Made by a program: the position numbers and the translations under genes
Shown: piece after piece, positions 58,935 through 64,000 of the stretch
Layout of the letters: every line of letters starts with the position of its first letter
Position numbering within the stretch: the first letter of the stretch is position 1
Assembly: GCA_905250025.1 (NCBI GenBank)
Contig: CAJNOJ010000092.1
Span: forward strand, 124,001 to 188,000
Source of the DNA: Adineta ricciae
Lineage: Eukaryota; Rotifera; Eurotatoria; Adinetida; Adinetidae
Direction: 5' to 3'
DNA length: 64,000 nt
The notes under the pieces: generated by a model
What the model was told of the DNA's origin: nothing
Seen by the model: only the letters and a program-made list of their open reading frames with translations
Database searches by the model: none

Positions 58935-60215
58935 ATGGGAAGAGACTGGACAAAAGTGACAATTAGTTTCATGTTGATCCTTGTCGCTAATGCACAAATC
59001 GAGAAAAATATTAACAATGTTCAACAACCAATTCTGATTAAATCGAATATGCTTAGTTGTCTTGTTTATGTTATTTGTCTCTTTCTTGTTTAGCTGTACC
59101 TGTCAATGAACACGAATTGACTAATTTAATTACGAATGATTCACTCGATCAATCGTGGCAAACAACAACTGAACGAACACTAATCAGGTATGAAAAAAAA
59201 ATGACAAGCCTGAGCATAAATAGTACACAATACTTTTTTTTATGTAGAGTAACTCGTCTTGAATCGAATACTGACCAACCGAAAGTGCAAAAACGCCAAC
59301 GACGTCAGATAATAGAGTAAATGATCTCCGTCTAGTCCATAGATGTTCCTATTCAATGAAATTGTTTTTCTAGGGCCATACAAACAGCTGGTTTTGTCAT
59401 AAATGTTGCCAAAGCCGTACAAAACACCGAAAGGTTAGATCTTTAGTCAATCTTACAGAATAGTTTAAAGTAGATCTTCTTCTCTATTGTCATCATCAAT
59501 TGTTCTTTTGTAGTGAGAATGGCGAATACGAAAAAATGTAGTGTGCGATCTAAATATTCTTTTCGAAATAACATATTTACTAATTTTTTTGGGTGAATAA
59601 TTATGCTACTCATACATTTTGCTGTGAATGACTTTCCTCCTCATAACATATTTTAATTCGTCTCTCTTGAAGATTATATATCCTATTATGCTTCTCCAAT
59701 TTTCATCCTATCCGAAATTCGATTGAGATCATCACTAGTTTTCACTTTGTTTTAGTGGTGAAGAAATTCTGGGAATGGCAAAGAAGGTAAGACGAACACG
59801 TGATCAATACCCAACTAAGCATCTCTTTTTCTTCTTCTAGGTAGCCATCGCAGTGATCGTGATTGTCTCTCTATGCACTGTTTGCTGCCTAATTACAACA
59901 GTTGTTATTTGTGCAAAATGTTGTTGTAAGAATAAAAACCGAAAACGGAATCAAGGTTTGTGATAACATATGTCTTAATTTTCGATATCAATTCTAAATT
60001 TAGGTACAACAACAATTCAAGTACCTCAACCGATCTATGTTCATACAGGACCTGGAGGTTACCAACCACAGTATAATCCTTATCAACAACAGCAACCATG
60101 GCCATCTGAGAGTCGACCAATGTTACCACAACCAAGTGCACCACCGCAACAAAATAATCATTTCCATATTGAACATCCTCCACCGCCATACGAAAAACTT
60201 TATACCGGAGTATAA
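58935..60215 (+). CDS. single-pass membrane protein with furin-like site and PPxY tail
   Basis: About seven short exons joined with 40-250 bp introns. The N-terminus has a signal peptide (TKVTISFMLILVANA, cleavage likely before QIEKN). The ectodomain is Cys-poor and contains a dibasic KRQRRQ furin-type site followed by an amphipathic stretch (AIQTAGFVINVAKAVQNT). The transmembrane exon reads VAIAVIVIVSLCTVCCLITT and VVICAKCCCKNKNRK, with several membrane-proximal cysteines suited to palmitoylation. The cytosolic tail is Pro/Gln-rich and ends HPPPPYEKLYTGV, containing a PPxY motif for WW-domain E3 ligases. The overall plan recalls small Shisa-like adaptors, but I cannot assign it. The exon-2 boundary near 59062 is the least certain. 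AATAAA is at 60262. Confidence 0.68.
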
Positions 60216-62871
60216 AGAATGTTATACGTATGTTATTATCTGACATGAGAATCTATAAAGAAATAAACCGTGTTTTGTCAGATGTTGCTCGATTCACATC
60301 GGGGCAGCAAAGTATTTTTTTTGTTCTCATTGTGTATATTACAATCCAGCTTTTTGCTCGTTTTTTTTTGTGTTCTTTATGTAGCGTATGTTTATTATCC
60401 AAGTAATAACCTAAATGTACTCATCTGTATACACATATTTGTCGTGATTTTTTTAGTTGCATTAATAAAAGTTCCATAATCGATGTCGATAGATAATTAA
60501 CCTTGACTCTGAGACGAAGAAATACAAACTAGCTAGATTGAAGGCGATGACAGTTGACTAGGTCTGTTAACAAATCATCAACGGATTCATTTCTCTTGAG
60601 ATAGAACATTTGTCTTTGATAATTTACTATCATGGTCGTTGATCTACGGGAAGTGACTTGGTGAGTTTATCCGGACTGAAGGAAAAGAACGTTCAGTTCG
60701 TCTTCATTCGGCAATATGTTTTCTTTATGTTCAATCAGCGATTTGCTGCGACAATAATCAGGAAACGTCTTTTTAAAACTCTGGTATTGTGTGCGAAGTA
60801 AAACTAATTCCTACTTTCTCTGCCAAATTACAACCTCTCGTTTCGTGACTGAAACTGAAACGACAATCATGTCTTTAATCATCGACTATCTGACAAAACA
60901 ATATCGGTTCAGCTCGACATCTGCTATGATATTATTTCCTGTTTTCCAATCGGGATAATTATCAGTTTTAAACTTTCTTTGATGACATTTGTCGAAAAGA
61001 TTGCGAATGATGCCCCAAAATAGATTTATCGATTGATCATGGTTCTGTCGAAAGAGAATCGAGCAAATGAAGTTTATATTCAAATGAGCCAGAAGGTACA
61101 TTGAAGGGAGTTGCTCGTGATTGTCATTCCGAATGTGAATTCAAACAAGCGTCATCGCGGAAAAGTTTTGATTTATCAAATCAACTGTCGACAAATAATC
61201 ATAGAAGCAAGTGTTGAATTTGATAATTGAATTTCGATGTGTTTTGACAAGTTCTTCTTTCTTGTGTAGGGGGGGAAAACGCCTTTCGTAAACAATATCA
61301 TACCATAGATTACAAAAACGATTAGCTTTTTTTTCCACTAATATCTATTCCATTCTGCTTATCTTCTTGTCACAGATATTTTATCATTTACGGATTGATG
61401 AAAACTCCGGGCAAAGGGAGAAGAATATTTTGGGAGAATAATCTTTGGTGTTGTACAGAAATTCGGATAATGTCGAGCAAGGCCTATGAGCGCAAACACG
61501 TTATGTAGTTTTTGTATTAATTTGATTTTTGATAAGTTGAACATTGTCGTTGACAATTTCCGTTTTCGCGATCTACATTTTTCTCCCCCTCTTCTCTCTC
61601 TCTCTTTCTCTCCGGAAGACATTGCTCCTTATTTTTCTTTTTCTCTCACACGCTATCTTTCTCTTCTTCTTGTTCTGCTTCGCTTTGCCTGATAGTTACG
61701 ATCTCTTGCTTTGCTTCGCTCCACTCCTCAATACATAAAGAGATATATCTATTAGTCTATCGTCGTTGACAGACAAGTCACAAGTGCTTGTGAAACTATT
61801 ACTATTAACATCAGTTCCACATTAGATCAACGATGTTTATATACGAATGAAACAATAACAACTGAAGCTGTACGTTTGTTGTTTTTCGAGAGCCAAGTCT
61901 GTATAAACCTATTTTATTAGCGAGCATCTTGCGACTTGATTTCAAGCCTCATACCTTGATGCTTTTTTTTTCGTTCATTTTGACATATCATTTACTGATT
62001 AGTATTTAGTCATTTTAATCTGCGAAATGTAACTTCAAGCGAATGAGATTAAAGAAAGCCTATTAGATAAATGTATGATGATCAAATTATATATAGATGC
62101 ACATAGGTCCATTAGTAGAAAATGAAATTTACACTCGGTCTGATCGAAAAGATGTCGTTTAGAAATGCTCTCGCGTTTCGAGCAATGCGCAACGGAAAAG
62201 AAAAGCAATTCGTTGTTTTTTTTTAATCAAGTAGATAATATGATATATTTAAAGAGAAGTTCAGTCTTCTAGAAAGTGTCCTGAGATTTGCCTAACGAAT
62301 TTATTCGTTTTTCGATAGATATGTATACGTATACACCCTTATTCCCACGAAACCTTTCGAAATAGAATCGCTTTTCTTGCCTGCTAAGATAAATCACCAT
62401 AATTTAGATATGAAGAATTATAGATAAAGTAGGTCCTATTAAATCATTTTTCTTTCTCGAGAGAAGAATAAGTTATGATTGCTCTTTGCATAACAAATCG
62501 AAAAAGTCAGAATTTCCATACGAATGTCAATTGTCGAGAAAACGAACGGATGATTAGGCAGTTACATAAAATATAAAGCAGAACACATTTGCTAAAATAA
62601 GATTAGGACGAGAGTTTTCAATGAGATTATATATATGTCAACGGATCATCATTTGATACGAATGTATTAATGCTGACGTGGATAATTGCCTGAAGATATT
62701 GATTGAGAAAACATTTTTTAATCTTTTTCCTTATCAAAACCTTGAAACTTGTCACAACACAAAGGTCTGGCATATATTGTGTTCGTCTAACCTTTGACTC
62801 ATATTCGGCTAATTAATAAACCATCGCCTTTCTTTCTTCTTCTATAATTGTCAGTATAAACAATATTTTAG
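60216..62871. other. 2.6-kb intergenic region with one interrupted frame
   Basis: No confident gene. On the minus strand, about 61338 to 60886 keeps one frame for roughly 150 codons broken only by a TGA at about 61140 (pieces such as FCNLWYDIVYERRFPPLHKK and INLFWGIIRNLFDKC). It has no proper ATG at its start and no recognised domain, so I leave it as a candidate remnant. A CT-rich tract spans about 61580-61680. Confidence 0.4.
60262..60267 (+). promoter_or_regulatory. polyadenylation signal of the 58935-60215 gene
   Basis: AATAAA 47 bases downstream of the stop codon of the single-pass membrane protein. Confidence 0.5.
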
Positions 62872-63614
62872 ATGGGTAACGTACCAGATTTTTGTCGAAA
62901 CAGTTCCATTGCAATCAATGAAACATCCTATGCGAAATTATCCGAATGTTGGACAGAAACGCGCATAGCGGATGTTCTGCGAAAATGTTTACCATTGATT
63001 ATCTTACCTGTGTCACTTATTTGTAATTCTTTATCGTTTATTGCTTTACGAAGTCGACATATGCGTGGAACATCAACAGCATTTTTCATGCTGGCACTCA
63101 GCGTGCTCGATCCACTTGTATTATTGACGAAAAATCTTGTATATTTTCCGGCATTAGTTGCTTCACATGCTATCTTATGTAAAATTCTTTATTTTCTCAT
63201 CTATGTACTTGGTTATACCAATGTTTGGATACTCGTGATTATGACAGCTGACAAATTCTTCGCTGTTTGGTTTCCGCTGAAAGTATCATATTTTTGCACG
63301 ATAACTCGAGCAAAATATGTCTGTATATTTCTCTTTGCTATGACGAGTATCATTTCGTTGCATCATTTTTGGACTATTGATAGTATACAATATCCTCACT
63401 ATCCTAACCGACGTTTTTGTTATTATGATCTGCAACGTTATGGGTTAATTCAACATACATGGCGTTACATGGATTTCGTCATTTGGTGTTTTCTACCGTT
63501 CATTCTCATATTAACATTGAGTGTTTTGATTATTTACAAACTACGACAGAAGGAACAAACGTCTCATTCGAACATTCGACAGATACTCGGTACAAATTCA
63601 AATAATGAAAAGGG
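62872..63614 (+). CDS. rhodopsin-like GPCR (partial, TM1-TM5 visible)
   Basis: From the ATG at 62872 one long exon encodes an N-glycosylatable N-terminus (CRNSSIAINETSY) and five membrane helices: LPLIILPVSLICNSLSFIAL (TM1), FFMLALSVLDPLVLLTKN (TM2), ILCKILYFLIYVLGYTNVWI (TM3), VCIFLFAMTSIISLHHFW (TM4) and FVIWCFLPFILILTLSVLII (TM5). A disulfide cysteine is present at the start of TM3. The DRY motif is replaced by DKF in MTADKFFAVWFP. The pattern fits the peptide-receptor-like class A GPCRs expanded in rotifers. The frame reaches a probable GT donor near 63614; TM6 and TM7 are not recognisable in the remaining 386 bp, so they lie beyond the window or the gene is truncated. Ligand unknown. Confidence 0.8.
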
Positions 63615-63633
63615 TAAGATTTACTATTCGTGA

Positions 63634-64000
63634 TTGCAATGAATATGTCTCAACGAAAAGAAAACTTGAGCAATACTAATTAGAAGGATTCCTTTAGGTA
63701 TCGGAGAAATAATATATACAGATATGTGATAAATGTCACTCGCGTTTCTTTCAATACATATCTATTCTTTGTTTGTAACATGAGTTAGGTTGAGCAAACA
63801 TGTATTCTTGTGAAGAAGACATTTCTTTCAAGTTCGTCTTTTCTATTGCCTACGGCTATTGTGGAAGAGTTCCTCATTGCGAACGATTGTATCTGTAATC
63901 ATACATAATAAATAGTACTTATTTTGCTTATCAACTTTGATGGAAAAGAGTCACTCCTAGCCGCAAGACTTGATTTTCTCGAGCAATTTTCCGCAGATTT
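63634..64000. other. 3' flank or intron of the GPCR gene
   Basis: AT-rich DNA with no recognisable TM6/TM7 coding. A possible acceptor near 63699 would give a frame that stops after about nine residues, which would make the receptor end after TM5. I cannot decide between a long intron and truncation. Confidence 0.35.

Noticed and set aside
61486-61738. Overlapping Leu/Ser/Phe-rich plus-strand frames.
   Set aside because: They are translations of a CT-rich low-complexity tract.

Overview
This window is nuclear DNA from a small, intron-dense, AT-rich animal genome. Introns are mostly 40-60 bp with GT..AG ends, genes sit close together on both strands, and nearly every protein is of metazoan type (TRPM, Slo1, Kv, DCLK, DIP2, MTMR14, a neurogenin-like bHLH, VAMP, RPS28). 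The most telling gene is an ADP-ribosyltransferase fused to TPRs behind an N-terminal domain of a kind I associate with bdelloid rotifers. I therefore infer a bdelloid rotifer (Adineta/Rotaria-like); no species can be named from sequence alone.

Layout. 1480-3745 (+): membrane protein with repeated von Willebrand C (CRIM1-like) modules. 3833-4344 (-) and 9160-9373 (-): the two ends of a divergent eEF2-like gene. Between them lies 4346-9158, carrying the 3' end of one TRPM-like channel gene (copy C) and most of a second (copy A). 9746-14834 (-): a third, apparently complete TRPM-like gene (copy B). 15426-15917: a decayed reading frame. 17239-18194 (+): transmembrane serine protease, cut at an N. 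18196-21643 (-): doublecortin-like kinase, cut at the same N. 22963-23442 (+): neurogenin-like bHLH factor. 23500-24204 (-): YbaK-type editing-domain protein. 24624-31575 (-): DIP2. 32603-34229 (-): two tandem VAMP/synaptobrevin genes. 35111-41603 (-): Slo1 BK channel. 43166-45522 (+): MTMR14 phosphoinositide phosphatase. 46013-48054 (+): ART-TPR protein. 48317-49552 (-): tamalin/CYTIP-like PDZ protein. 49975-50239 (+): ribosomal protein S28. 50981-52625 (-): Kv potassium channel. 55716-56930 (+), 57405-57638 (+) and 58935-60215 (+): an unrecognised protein, a small protein and a single-pass membrane protein. 62872 to at least 63614 (+): a rhodopsin-like GPCR running towards the window end.

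The content is strongly neuronal or excitable-cell in flavour: BK and Kv channels, TRPM channels, synaptic SNAREs, DCLK, neurogenin-like bHLH, tamalin-like scaffold and GPCR. There is no operon-like pathway; the genes are individually transcribed neighbours.

Two cautions matter for any user. First, three single N characters (4345, 9159, 18195) each fall inside coding sequence and truncate the genes on both sides, so the apparent nesting of TRPM genes inside eEF2 and the protease/DCLK junction are best read as assembly joins. Second, the TRPM copies share patches of very high identity inside otherwise diverged sequence, including introns, which looks like gene conversion or recent local duplication and may also be why the assembly broke there. 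I found no CRISPR, no rRNA, no tRNA I could support, and no intact transposon.
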